A stretch of 64,000 nucleotides of DNA from CAVPCZ01 sp963779225. Lineage in GTDB: Bacteria; Bacteroidota; Ignavibacteria; UBA10030; UBA6906. Shown one piece after another: positions 18,148 through 27,229 of this stretch; position 1 is the first letter of the stretch, and each line of letters opens with the position of its first letter. The position numbers were made by a program, and so were the translations under genes. The stretch spans positions 682,001 through 746,000 of the forward strand of contig CAVZWW010000001.1 of assembly GCA_963779225.1 (NCBI GenBank). The letters are read 5' to 3'. The notes beneath the pieces are model-generated. The model ran no database searches. It worked only from the letters and a program-made list of their open reading frames with translations, and was not told where the DNA came from.

Positions 18148-20979
18148 ATGTGGAGAGTGAGAGTGATCGTGGTTGTGCTGGCGATGTGCTTCGGTGGATC
18201 TCTGCGCGCAGAGGTCCGTTATGTTGCACCGGGGGGGGACGACACTCATCCGGGCACTCTGGCCCAGCCGTGGCGGACGTTGTCCAGGGCGAATGCCATG
18301 GTAGAGCCCGGAGACACCGTGTACGTTCGCGCGGGGACATATCCGGAACAAATCATACCTGCTCGTGAAGGTGTTGCCGGAAGACCGATTGTCTACTCGG
18401 CCATGCCTGGAGAGAATGTGGTCATCGAAGGGATAGCCTCGAGCCTCAAGGTTGTCATTCTTCCGGGCTACACAACCGTCGAGGGATTCTCGATCAAGAG
18501 TCAGGCCCACCTGAAGATCCTGAACACCGTTGAGTACTGGGTGCATCTGGCCGGCAACTATAACACGTTGCGCAGATGCCGCGTGGTTGCCGACGGTGAT
18601 CCCACCTACAATTACTGGACATTGCATGCCTGGTCGCGCGGAGTGGTTGTGGAGGGACAACACAACATTGTGGAACACTGTTATATCCGCGGACAGGTGA
18701 TGGGTATCGTCGTTGCAGGAGCGCTGCCGCGATTCACGGTGATCCGTTTCGACACGCTGCACAGCCACGGCGCGAGTAACATCGTCATTCTCTCCCACGA
18801 GAACAATGCCCTGTTTGACCGGCGCAGCCAGGGCACTCTGGTTGAGGACTGCGAGATCGATACCTCATGGGAAGAAGACAACATCCAGTTCGAGCCCAAC
18901 TATCTGGACCACCAGCAAACCTACAATATCGGCACCATTATACGGCGGTCGCGGCTCGGCCATGCGGCGGAGAACTGCATCGATTTCAAGGGTGCGGAAT
19001 CGATTCTGGTGGACAGCTGCCTGTTGTACAGTTCTGAGGGTGACGACAACGGCCGTTGGGACGGTCCCGACGATAGCGGTGGTGCAGGGCTTGAACTGGG
19101 TGCCGGAGACATTTCGCGGTATATTATCGTACGACGGAGCGTGATCTGGGACAACCACACCGGCGCGCATATGTATGAGGGGTACCGGTATTACAACAAT
19201 GTGTTTCTCAACAACCGGCGGAGCTATCGGGGTCCGAACGGAACGTATGCGAACAACGACCTTGTGGGGGCGGCGTTATTTAACAGGCCGGCCCAGAAGC
19301 GTGTGTTCCTGAACAACATCGTCGGCATGCAGCCGAACCATGCTTTGCTGACCTGGAAGATGGATTACGGGGACAAGTTTGAGCTCAACAACAATATGTA
19401 TTTTGATGCCGGCGGCCCGGCAAAATTCTCCATGCAGATGGCTGAAGGCATGGTCATTGCCAGCGGTGTGGCGACGTGGCAGAACAACCTGAATACCTAT
19501 CCCGGGTATGCCTATCTGGGCGGGAAGGATGCTCAGGCCATCGAAGCAGATCCGCAGTTCGTCAATGTCCCGCGCCTCCCGACCGACTACGACCCGTCCT
19601 GGAGTTTCGGGCTCATGCCGGGTTCTCCCGCAATCGATGCCGGGCGTCCGGTGACAACGTCGGTGGGGAGCGGCGCGAACAGTGCATCCCTCCGGGTGGA
19701 AGATGCGCGCTTTTTCTGCGACGGATTCGGCGTGACGGACGGCGATGTGATTGCCATCGGTTCGGCCGACCCGGTCCGCATCGTGTCCATAGATACGCTG
19801 ACAAATACCTTAGCCCTTGCTGAATCCCGGACCTGGAACTCCGGTGCGGGCGTCCATCTGGCGTTCGAAGGGGCCGCTCCCGACATCGGGGCAGAGGAGT
19901 TTGTCTCCGGCCTCAGTCAGGCTCCTCCGGTCCCCCAGCTCTCCGGTCCCGCAAGTGGTGCCACCGGTATGACGACCAATCCACAGCTTGTGTGGAATGC
20001 CATACAGGGGGCGACGGGATACGGCCTCCAGGTGGCCCTCGAACCATCGTTCATTACGCTTGTGGCGGACCAGACCGGGATCACGACCACGACCTATGGT
20101 CTGGATGGACTGAAGAACAGTACCACCTACTACTGGCGTGTCAGCGCGAAAGCCAGTGGCGGGATCAGTGCGTGGTCTCCCGCGGCCTCGCTTACGACAT
20201 TCGATCTGCCGCCTTCTCTCAGTAAGAATGCCGTGACGAATCCGAATTTTGAGAGCGGGACGACGGGCTGGACCTTCTTCACGGATGGAGACGGACGTTT
20301 CGCCGTTGAGGCTCCCGGATATCAGAAGCCCGCCTCGGCGAAGGTGTATATCACGCAGAACGGTTCACAGGTGGAGTTGTACCAGGATGGGCTGGTCATG
20401 AGTCCAGACTCGAACTATCGTCTCAGTTTTGCCGCGGCGTCGAATTACGGGCATGATGTCGAGGTTTCAGTCCTCAAGGGCGGTGCGCCGTTTACTTATT
20501 ACGGGCTGGCCGCAGACCGGGTCGATCTGCGCCCGGCGTGGAAAACGTACTATGTTGATTTCAAGCCGGGCAATTTCCTATCGCCCGTCAACGACGTACG
20601 CCTCCGGTTCTGGTTCGGTCCGTATGCCGAGGCGGGCGATCTGTTTTCCATTGAAGACGTTCAATTGGTGGCGGTGAACGCCGGCACGCCCCCCCCGGCG
20701 CCGGACGGACTCCCCACAGACTACTTCATGGACGAAAATTACCCGAACCCCTTCAATCCTGCAACCACGATCCGCTATTCGGTGCCGCGGGATGTCCGCG
20801 TGACCGTCAAAGTACATAATTTGCTGGGACAGGAAGTGGCTACACTGGTGGACGGTTTCCAGGAAGTGGGCACATATGAAGTCAGGCTTGATATGTCGGG
20901 GTTCTCTTCGGGGATGTATCTGTACACGCTGGTGGCGGGCGACTACCGGCAGACGAGAAAGCTGATGTACGTGAAATAG
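18148..20979 (+). CDS. Secreted right-handed beta-helix protein with FN3 and T9SS domains
   Basis: A 943-residue exported protein. The signal peptide ends near SLRAEVRY. A beta-helix of about 560 residues follows, with the same landmarks as the gene at 9278-11806: YVAPGGDDTHPGT, EEDNIQFEPN, ENCIDFKGA and WDNHTGAHMYEGYRYYNN. An FN3-like module (PPVPQLSGPASGATG ... STTYYWRVSAKASGG) comes next, then a jelly-roll carbohydrate-binding-like module (NPNFESGTTGWTFFTDG). A T9SS type A domain (ENYPNPFNPATTIRYSV ... TRKLMYVK) ends the protein. The ATG at 18148 has GAGAGG about 9 bases upstream. It is probably a cell-surface polysaccharide-active protein. The catalytic mechanism is not assignable. A strong terminator follows. 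Confidence 0.9.
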   Translation: MWRVRVIVVVLAMCFGGSLRAEVRYVAPGGDDTHPGTLAQPWRTLSRANAMVEPGDTVYVRAGTYPEQIIPAREGVAGRPIVYSAMPGENVVIEGIASSLKVVILPGYTTVEGFSIKSQAHLKILNTVEYWVHLAGNYNTLRRCRVVADGDPTYNYWTLHAWSRGVVVEGQHNIVEHCYIRGQVMGIVVAGALPRFTVIRFDTLHSHGASNIVILSHENNALFDRRSQGTLVEDCEIDTSWEEDNIQFEPNYLDHQQTYNIGTIIRRSRLGHAAENCIDFKGAESILVDSCLLYSSEGDDNGRWDGPDDSGGAGLELGAGDISRYIIVRRSVIWDNHTGAHMYEGYRYYNNVFLNNRRSYRGPNGTYANNDLVGAALFNRPAQKRVFLNNIVGMQPNHALLTWKMDYGDKFELNNNMYFDAGGPAKFSMQMAEGMVIASGVATWQNNLNTYPGYAYLGGKDAQAIEADPQFVNVPRLPTDYDPSWSFGLMPGSPAIDAGRPVTTSVGSGANSASLRVEDARFFCDGFGVTDGDVIAIGSADPVRIVSIDTLTNTLALAESRTWNSGAGVHLAFEGAAPDIGAEEFVSGLSQAPPVPQLSGPASGATGMTTNPQLVWNAIQGATGYGLQVALEPSFITLVADQTGITTTTYGLDGLKNSTTYYWRVSAKASGGISAWSPAASLTTFDLPPSLSKNAVTNPNFESGTTGWTFFTDGDGRFAVEAPGYQKPASAKVYITQNGSQVELYQDGLVMSPDSNYRLSFAAASNYGHDVEVSVLKGGAPFTYYGLAADRVDLRPAWKTYYVDFKPGNFLSPVNDVRLRFWFGPYAEAGDLFSIEDVQLVAVNAGTPPPAPDGLPTDYFMDENYPNPFNPATTIRYSVPRDVRVTVKVHNLLGQEVATLVDGFQEVGTYEVRLDMSGFSSGMYLYTLVAGDYRQTRKLMYVK

Positions 20980-21002
20980 CCCCCCCGACCTCTTTCTCCC
21001 AA

Positions 21003-21042
21003 AACAGAAGGCCCGGAGGATTTTTCCTCCGGGCCTTCTGTT
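21003..21042. terminator. Bidirectional hairpin terminator
   Basis: A perfect 18-base-pair stem, 21003-21020 with 21025-21042, and a TTTT loop. It lies between the convergent beta-helix and FadL-type genes. On the minus strand the stem is followed by a short T run, so it best serves the FadL-type gene. The plus-strand side lacks a T tract but may still stop or protect the beta-helix message. Confidence 0.85.
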
Positions 21043-21114
21043 GCCACGCGATGCGGTTTTCCCGGGCCTGTGGAACCGGCGTGGGGACTTTTCATGCCGT
21101 CTGAATATGTCTCG

Positions 21115-22395
21115 TTACATTCCGTACGCCACGCTCAGGCCGAACAGGTTGGCGCTGTTCTTGTATGTGCCGGGGAACTTGTTCATGTCACCCGTGGTCG
21201 GTCCGGTGACCGTGCGGTCCTGGAAGCTGATAAACTGGTACGCAACGTCCACCGACCATGACTCGGAGAACCTGTATCCCAACCCGATGGTTCCTTCGAT
21301 TCTGTTGGCATCAGCCAGCATGGGCTCGACGGTGGCATTCGGCTGGGGAGTTGCATCGTAGATGATGCCCAGGCGGAATGCAAAGCTCTCATACCGGTAT
21401 TCGGCGCCGCTCCTGATCATATAGGTGTTCGTCCAGTCCTTGGCGGACTTGGATGTCTTCTGGAGCGGCTGACCTGTAAGAGGGAACGTGGGTCCGTTCG
21501 GCAGTTCAACGGTCAGCGTGTCGTATGTAGACCAGCCGATCCACTGGTAGTCCACCTCAAGCGTGAAGTTCTTCGAAATGTCGTAGGAGAGACCGGCGAA
21601 AATCTGGTTCGGGAAATTGATGCTGGTCTTTCCGGCCCCTCCCGGGAAGAACGACGAGAGGGCCTGGGCGTTTGTGATTGTTGCAACACCTTCGAGTTCG
21701 GTTTTTGCAGAGTGGCGGTAGGATGCGCCGATGGAGAGCTCCGGCATCGGCTTGTAGATCGCGCCGAGGTTGAAGCTGAAGGCACTTCCGCTTGCATCAT
21801 CAAGGAGCACCAATCCGTCGGTGGTTGCCGGTGTTGGCGGCGCCAGACTGGAATAGGTCGGAATATTGTAGCTCAGTTTCGCCGTTGACCAGGTATAACT
21901 CATCCCGGCACCGATCATGAGGTTGTCGTTCACCCTGTAGGCGATCGTCGGGTTGATGGCGAGATGCTGAAGATCGGTCTTCAGGGCCTTGTAGCGTCCC
22001 TCCCAGCCTGCCGGCCATTCAGTTCCGAGACCGTATGGAGCGTAGAAGCCAACGCCGAAGGCAAGTCCGTTTTCCATCCCGTAACCGAGATAGACGCTCG
22101 GGATGACGAAGGTCAGGCTCACCATGTCCGTAGTCTTCCCGGTGGTCGGGTTCGTGAACGCGCCTTTCGGAAGAATCATGGTTCCACCCACGTAGGCACC
22201 CAGCCCCTTCTGGTATGCCAATCCCGCGGGGTTGAAGAAGATCGCGGACAGGTCATTGGCCCGTGCGGCAAACGCTCCGCCCTGAGCCATTGCGCGGGCT
22301 CCCTGTTCATTGAGCTGGAACCCACCTCCCAGCGCCTGCCCGGCGAGGATCGCTGTCAGCAGCGAGAACACACAGAAACTACGTGCAATGGACAT
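21115..22395 (-). CDS. Outer membrane transport protein, OmpP1/FadL/TodX family
   Basis: A 426-residue outer membrane beta-barrel of the FadL family, which passes long-chain fatty acids or other hydrophobic compounds. After the signal peptide (MSIARSFCVFSLLTAILAG) comes the diagnostic N-terminal hatch (GGGFQLNEQGARAMAQGGAF ... LSAIFFNPAGLA). The C-terminus is typical of barrels, with alternating aromatic strands. The ATG at 22395 was chosen because it starts the signal peptide and has AAGGAA upstream. It appears to be a single-gene unit, transcribed away from the phosphatase gene and ending at the 18-bp hairpin. Substrate unknown. Confidence 0.9.
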   Translation of the reverse strand: MSIARSFCVFSLLTAILAGQALGGGFQLNEQGARAMAQGGAFAARANDLSAIFFNPAGLAYQKGLGAYVGGTMILPKGAFTNPTTGKTTDMVSLTFVIPSVYLGYGMENGLAFGVGFYAPYGLGTEWPAGWEGRYKALKTDLQHLAINPTIAYRVNDNLMIGAGMSYTWSTAKLSYNIPTYSSLAPPTPATTDGLVLLDDASGSAFSFNLGAIYKPMPELSIGASYRHSAKTELEGVATITNAQALSSFFPGGAGKTSINFPNQIFAGLSYDISKNFTLEVDYQWIGWSTYDTLTVELPNGPTFPLTGQPLQKTSKSAKDWTNTYMIRSGAEYRYESFAFRLGIIYDATPQPNATVEPMLADANRIEGTIGLGYRFSESWSVDVAYQFISFQDRTVTGPTTGDMNKFPGTYKNSANLFGLSVAYGM

Positions 22396-22567
22396 AGGTG
22401 TTCCTTTCGTGAATGATGAGTGTACGACGAGAGATATTATTGGCCCGCTACGTTCAGGGGAATTCGAGACGGGCGCGGAGAGAACGAAGAATAGTGCACC
22501 AAAGCTACAGAAACCGATTTTGAGATGCACCTAAAAAATGTTCCCGTTATGAGCCGGAAGAGGCGGG

Positions 22568-22586
22568 GTGTTGAAATATTCAACAC
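22568..22586. promoter_or_regulatory. Dyad GTGTTGAA-3-TTCAACAC, possible operator
   Basis: A perfect inverted repeat with 8-base arms (22568-22575 and 22579-22586) and a 3-base centre. It ends 9 bases before the -35 box of the putative plus-strand promoter, a usual site for a regulator. The binding protein is unknown. Confidence 0.45.
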
Positions 22587-22595
22587 CTGGGTCTA

Positions 22596-22625
22596 TTGGC
22601 TTATTACAACTCTTGGAGCTACATT
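22596..22625 (+). promoter_or_regulatory. Putative promoter TTGGCT-18-TACATT
   Basis: The -35 box TTGGCT (22596-22601) and -10 box TACATT (22620-22625) are 18 bases apart, upstream of the phosphatase gene at 22721. It is weaker than the others in the window. Confidence 0.4.
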
Positions 22626-22720
22626 GCGTAGTAAGGAATAACGAGAATGGTGTCGGCTTTTTACGTGTGCTGGCGCGACAAATCAAGGCCGGATCTCCTG
22701 CACCGGACCAAAGCAAGAAT

Positions 22721-25528
22721 ATGACATTTCTGACAAAACACCCCGCTCTGACGCGACTCCTTTTCAGCCTTCTCTCCATCGCGCTGGTGACGATTTCAGT
22801 GATCACTTTCTACAGAGCGGCCGGTTCGCCCACGGACGAAAACCTCTTCATATCCTCTCCTTCCCTGGTGACCCTTGCTGTTCCGGTGGAGGCGGGCATC
22901 GTAGAGGTGCGCCCGCGGACGGGGGGGACCCTCTCTGAAGACTTGAAACGGAGGATTCTGAGCGGGATCAGGCCCGGCGACATGATCGTTCAGGTGGCGA
23001 AGCGACCGACCCGAACGCTCGCCTCGTTCGAGAAGGTTCTGAGTGGGCTTTCCGGTGACTCTACGGATGTGAGGGCATTTCGACCGTCGCTTGATGCCCT
23101 CCTCATGTTCCGGGTTGCCATCCGTGATCTCTCAAAAGGGATGCCGGACACGTTGCCTGCCTGCGTGGTCGTCATTGCCGTGACTCCGGGTGGTGCCTCC
23201 GATAGGGCGGGAATGAAAATGGGTGACATGATCACCCGGATCAACGGGCAGGGGTTTCGCGATGCGATGGAGGCCGATCTCCTGCTGCGCCGGGGTGTAT
23301 CGGGAAAAGCAAGCACCTATGACGTTATCCGCGACGGACAGAGAATCACCCTCCAGGTAACACTTGCGGAATTCGGATTCGCTCTCTCCCTCCTGGTCTT
23401 CTGTCTGGCCGGCCTGGTCTACATCGGGTCCGGCCTGTTCATTGCCCTGAAACGACCTGCCATCGCCGCTGCTCTGACAATCGGGTTCTGGTTCATCCTC
23501 ATCGGGTTTTTCATATCGGTGGTTGCCGTCAAAGCGGAGCCGGATCAGACACCGTTCACGGTTCTCCGTGACATCCTCAAGGTATACGGCGCATATCTTG
23601 GCGCAGCCTTCGCATTTCATACAGCCCTTCTCTTTCCCTGGGAGCGGCCCAGAGCGCTGAAAGAGAAATGGCTTCTACCACTTCTGTACGGTCTCGCCTT
23701 CCTTTCCCCGCTTTTTGTCTTCTCGGGTACTCAGGTACTGCCGGTGTTGTTGTTCTTTCTCTATCTGATTCTGGGTGGAGTGCTGACATTCCTCTTCAGG
23801 GAAGAACTCACGGCCCAACAAAAACGCATTGTCCGACCGTTTAAACTGGCGGGGTTGGTAGCAGGCGCCGGGTCCGCCATCGTCGTGGTGGCTCTGCTCC
23901 TGCTGGGACAAACAGGTCAATTCGGGTTTACCGGCTTGCTCCTTATCGTCATTCCCATCACCTATCTGTTCACGATCGGCCACTACCGGTTGCTGGATCT
24001 GGATCTCCGGATCCGCCGGAACGTTCAATACACATTGTTGAGCCTGTTCTGGGGGGCACTGGTTGCGCTGTTGTTCTTCCGGTTATTCCTGGCGATTCCG
24101 GGGGTTTCATTCCCGGTGCCGGGGGTCACCGTAACGGGATTCTCCGTGGAGATTGACAGCCATCCTTCGTCTCCCGATCAGCGGGAGTTTCTCCAGCGGC
24201 TCGGGGTGATGATTCTTGCGGTCGGCGTCTGGTATCTCCTCTGGCGGCTGCGTGCAGGCGGCCAGCAGGTGATCGACAGGAAGTACTACCGCACGCGGTT
24301 CGACTACCGCCGGGCCGCAAGCGAGCTCTCAGAGGTTCTTGCATCGAAACTCTCCATGAACGATATCGCAACGGGGATTGTGGAAACGCTCGTGGATCTT
24401 CTCAAGTTGAAAAGGGCCGGGCTGTTGGTTTTCCGTGACGGTTTGACGAACTGCTGCCACGCGGTCAGCGGCGTGGAATCAGAGGTCTGGGAACGGTTTG
24501 CCGGTTCGACGAACGGGGACTTTGCGAAAGCGCTGGCCGCAACGGGCGGCGTGTCGCGTGTTGATCTGCTTCCCGCCGGGCCACGCGGTCAGGTACAGAC
24601 TCTGGGGTTTCAGCATGCCGTGTCTGTTCGTTCGAAAGACCGTCTTGTCGGCGTGCTGCTGATTGGAGAGAAAATGTCAGAGGCCCCTCACGGCGCGGAA
24701 GATCTGACATTTCTGGGCGATGTCGCCAAGCAGGTTTCCGTTTCCATCGACAACGCATTCCTCTACGAGCATCTTGCGGAAAAGGACCGGCTCCGGCACG
24801 AGCTGGACATCGCCCGCCGCATTCAGATGAGTTCGTTGCCGTCGACGACGCCGCACATCCCGGGGATGGAGATCGCGGGAATTTCACTTCCTGCGATGGA
24901 GGTCGGGGGAGATTTCTTCGACTACCTGCAGGGAACGGACGGAGACCTGATGATTGTTGTCGGCGACGTGAGCGGCAAGGGAACATCGGCAGCCCTGTAC
25001 ATGTCAAAGGTGCAGGGGATTCTCCGCGCATTGCACGGGTTTGCGCCGCAACCGCACGATCTCTTCCTGCGCGCGAACCGTCTCCTGTGCACCGACCTGC
25101 AGAAGAGTTCCTTTGTGACGGCCTTGGGTGCCCTCTTCCACATACACTCCCGGCGTATGACATTTGTCCGCGCCGGACATCTGCCGCTCTATCACTATCG
25201 CGCGGTGCGCGGAACGGTTGAACGTGTTGTTCCCCGCGGACTTGGCCTCGGATTGAACGATGCGGGAATCTTTGCCCGTGAGCTTGAAGAACACACGCGT
25301 GAATACTCATCCGGTGACTTTTTTGTGTTTGCCACCGACGGGGTCACGGAAGCCCGGAATGCCGCCGGCGAAGAATACGGAGAAGACCGGCTCACGGCTG
25401 CCGTGGCGCGCGAGAACACCGCGACTGCAGAAGGAATCCGCGATCTGATCATCGAAGACCTCCGGCTGTTCGCTACGGGTGCCGATCAGCACGACGACCA
25501 GACCCTTGTCATCGTCCGGATCCTGTAG
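22721..25528 (+). CDS. Membrane PDZ-GAF-PP2C (SpoIIE/RsbU-type) serine phosphatase
   Basis: A 935-residue signalling protein. In order: an N-terminal membrane anchor; two PDZ-like modules (the second from VVIAVTPGGASDRAGMKMGD); a block of about eight membrane segments; a GAF-like domain (from about residue 560); a coiled linker (KDRLRHELDIARRIQMSSLP); and a C-terminal PP2C/SpoIIE phosphatase with GGDFFDY, GDVSGKG, FATDGVTEARN and DQHDDQT metal-binding motifs. RsbU-type enzymes dephosphorylate anti-sigma-factor antagonists, releasing an alternative sigma factor. The PDZ and membrane parts suggest sensing of envelope peptides or proteins (inference). No RsbV/RsbW partner is visible here. The ATG at 22721 begins the first membrane helix; a longer upstream frame has no such feature. 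Confidence 0.88.
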   Translation: MTFLTKHPALTRLLFSLLSIALVTISVITFYRAAGSPTDENLFISSPSLVTLAVPVEAGIVEVRPRTGGTLSEDLKRRILSGIRPGDMIVQVAKRPTRTLASFEKVLSGLSGDSTDVRAFRPSLDALLMFRVAIRDLSKGMPDTLPACVVVIAVTPGGASDRAGMKMGDMITRINGQGFRDAMEADLLLRRGVSGKASTYDVIRDGQRITLQVTLAEFGFALSLLVFCLAGLVYIGSGLFIALKRPAIAAALTIGFWFILIGFFISVVAVKAEPDQTPFTVLRDILKVYGAYLGAAFAFHTALLFPWERPRALKEKWLLPLLYGLAFLSPLFVFSGTQVLPVLLFFLYLILGGVLTFLFREELTAQQKRIVRPFKLAGLVAGAGSAIVVVALLLLGQTGQFGFTGLLLIVIPITYLFTIGHYRLLDLDLRIRRNVQYTLLSLFWGALVALLFFRLFLAIPGVSFPVPGVTVTGFSVEIDSHPSSPDQREFLQRLGVMILAVGVWYLLWRLRAGGQQVIDRKYYRTRFDYRRAASELSEVLASKLSMNDIATGIVETLVDLLKLKRAGLLVFRDGLTNCCHAVSGVESEVWERFAGSTNGDFAKALAATGGVSRVDLLPAGPRGQVQTLGFQHAVSVRSKDRLVGVLLIGEKMSEAPHGAEDLTFLGDVAKQVSVSIDNAFLYEHLAEKDRLRHELDIARRIQMSSLPSTTPHIPGMEIAGISLPAMEVGGDFFDYLQGTDGDLMIVVGDVSGKGTSAALYMSKVQGILRALHGFAPQPHDLFLRANRLLCTDLQKSSFVTALGALFHIHSRRMTFVRAGHLPLYHYRAVRGTVERVVPRGLGLGLNDAGIFARELEEHTREYSSGDFFVFATDGVTEARNAAGEEYGEDRLTAAVARENTATAEGIRDLIIEDLRLFATGADQHDDQTLVIVRIL

Positions 25529-25596
25529 AGTGCCCCCACCTTTCTTCTCATGATCTTCCTCCCTATATTTATTTTTCAGACCATTCCGGATTTTCC

Positions 25597-26754
25597 ATGA
25601 GGGTACCCAAAGTGATTCTCTTCTTCGTGGTTGTTTTCACGGTATACTTTTCGATCAATGCCTACGTTTATTTCCACGGCCTCCGGGCGATACCCGAAGG
25701 CACAGGGTTGCGGACCGTGTATTGTGTGGCCTTTCTGGTGTTGTCCCTTGCATTCATTGCCGGCCGGGTGCTCGAGCGGTTCTGGCTTTCCGGGCCGAGT
25801 ACATTTCTGGTCTGGATCGGATCGTTCTGGCTTGCCGCGCTCCTCTATTTTGTCCTTGCCTGCCTCCTGATCGATCTGGCACGGCTTGCCAACAGGATAG
25901 TTCCGTTCTTTCCGCCCTGGATCATGTCGGAGTCCGGCGCAGGCTGGATTGCCGTCGCCGTACTCGCCGTGGTGATCCCTCTGGTAATCGCCGGCCATTT
26001 GAACGCGCTCTATCCCCGGGTGCACAAAATCACCCTGCAGATAGCCAAAACCGCACCCGGTCTGAAAACCCTGCGCCTCGTCATGGCATCGGACATCCAT
26101 CTGGGAACGGTCATCGGAAAGTCACGGTTCGATCGAATCGTGGAGACGATCAACGGGCTTGATCCCGACCTCGTGGTCCTTGCGGGGGACATTGTGGATG
26201 AAGACCTCGGGCCGGTGATCAAGCAGAACCTCGGTGAAACCTTGAGGGCAATCAAGGCGCGGTACGGGATCTATGGTATCACGGGCAACCACGAATACAT
26301 TGGTGGTGTGGAAGAGGCGACAGCGTATCTTGTCGAGCATGGCGTACGGATGCTCCGGGACACAGCGGTCACGGTCAATGATGCCCTTGTCCTGGTCGGA
26401 CGAGAGGACCGGAGTATTTCCCAGTTTTCAGGAAAACGGCGCCGGCCGCTGGATGACCTTCTGCACGGTATCGACCGGCGCAAGGCGGTGGTTCTGCTGG
26501 ATCACCAACCGTTCCACCTGGAGGAGGGCGCAAACGCCGGAGTGGATCTCCAGCTTTCGGGACACACGCATCACGGTCAGCTATGGCCCTTCAACTATGT
26601 CACACGAAAAATATACGAGAACAGCTGGGGGTATCTGGCCAAGGGAAACACCCACGTCTACGTGTCCAGCGGGATAGGGACATGGGGGCCGCCGGTGCGT
26701 CTGGGGAACCGTCCGGAAATAGTGGAACTGACGCTGGTATTCGCCGGGCCATGA
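25597..26754 (+). CDS. Membrane-anchored metallophosphoesterase (YkuE-like)
   Basis: A 385-residue protein with four N-terminal membrane segments (about residues 1-140) and a C-terminal calcineurin-type phosphoesterase facing the cytoplasm or periplasm. The metal-binding motifs are in order: MASDIHLG, AGDIVDE, GNHEYIGG and SGHTHHGQLWP. This arrangement matches the YkuE/YaeI-like subgroup, some of whose members act on envelope phospholipids or UDP-linked lipids; the substrate here is unknown. Only 68 bases separate it from the phosphatase gene, so it may be co-transcribed. No strong ribosome site is seen before the ATG. Confidence 0.88.
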   Translation: MRVPKVILFFVVVFTVYFSINAYVYFHGLRAIPEGTGLRTVYCVAFLVLSLAFIAGRVLERFWLSGPSTFLVWIGSFWLAALLYFVLACLLIDLARLANRIVPFFPPWIMSESGAGWIAVAVLAVVIPLVIAGHLNALYPRVHKITLQIAKTAPGLKTLRLVMASDIHLGTVIGKSRFDRIVETINGLDPDLVVLAGDIVDEDLGPVIKQNLGETLRAIKARYGIYGITGNHEYIGGVEEATAYLVEHGVRMLRDTAVTVNDALVLVGREDRSISQFSGKRRRPLDDLLHGIDRRKAVVLLDHQPFHLEEGANAGVDLQLSGHTHHGQLWPFNYVTRKIYENSWGYLAKGNTHVYVSSGIGTWGPPVRLGNRPEIVELTLVFAGP

Positions 26755-27229
26755 AGAATTCCATGGAATAGTGTTTCTTTCGCCGGGAAATGTATATTGT
26801 AGAGGGGATGCTCATCCCTTCACTGTTCTTCCTTTCGCTCTGTTGCCACAGTTGACACTCCGGACTGCTCGAGGTATCAGGATTGTTCCGACTTTTGGCG
26901 CTCAATGCCGCGCCTTCTCCGGGTTATGCCCTGTCTCTGTCAAATGGCCCGCGCAGTCAAGTTTTGAACGGCAACGAGCAACGTGTGGCCGAAAGCGCCG
27001 GTACATCTTCAGGCCTCCCGCATCGGCGATGTGACCGCAGGCGGAGTCAACTTCCGGGCCAAAATCGGCCCGCAACCGCTTCGCCGGAAATTCAAGAGTA
27101 ATCCTGACATGCGTGAAATGTCCGAGGTGCGGCTGGCACAGGGTGGCGGTGGAACGCCCGGCGGAGTGGCATGAGTTGGACGACCTGACCCAATAGTGAA
27201 TTTCGGTCGATTACGGAGAGCAGACTTCA
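26755..27229. other. Intergenic region, nothing firmly recognised
   Basis: About 475 bases. A TATATT at 26793-26798 is followed by AGAGGGG and an ATG at 26808 that opens a 15-codon frame (MLIPSLFFLSLCCHS). Such a short peptide cannot be judged by eye. The rest (26,860-27,180) has open frames in several phases but no recognisable protein or RNA. It may contain degraded sequence. Confidence 0.3.

Larger units (their letters stand above)
22396..22720. other. Divergent control region
   Basis: About 325 bases between the FadL-type gene (minus) and the phosphatase gene (plus). It holds an 8-bp-arm dyad (22568-22586) immediately before a possible plus-strand promoter (22596-22625). No minus-strand promoter could be chosen with confidence. 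Confidence 0.5.

Noticed and set aside
24465..25310. Minus-strand frame under the phosphatase domain
   Set aside because: Shadow of the SpoIIE-type domain.
26983..27174. Open frame in the gap before the polyferredoxin gene
   Set aside because: No recognisable domain, no ribosome site; treated as non-coding.
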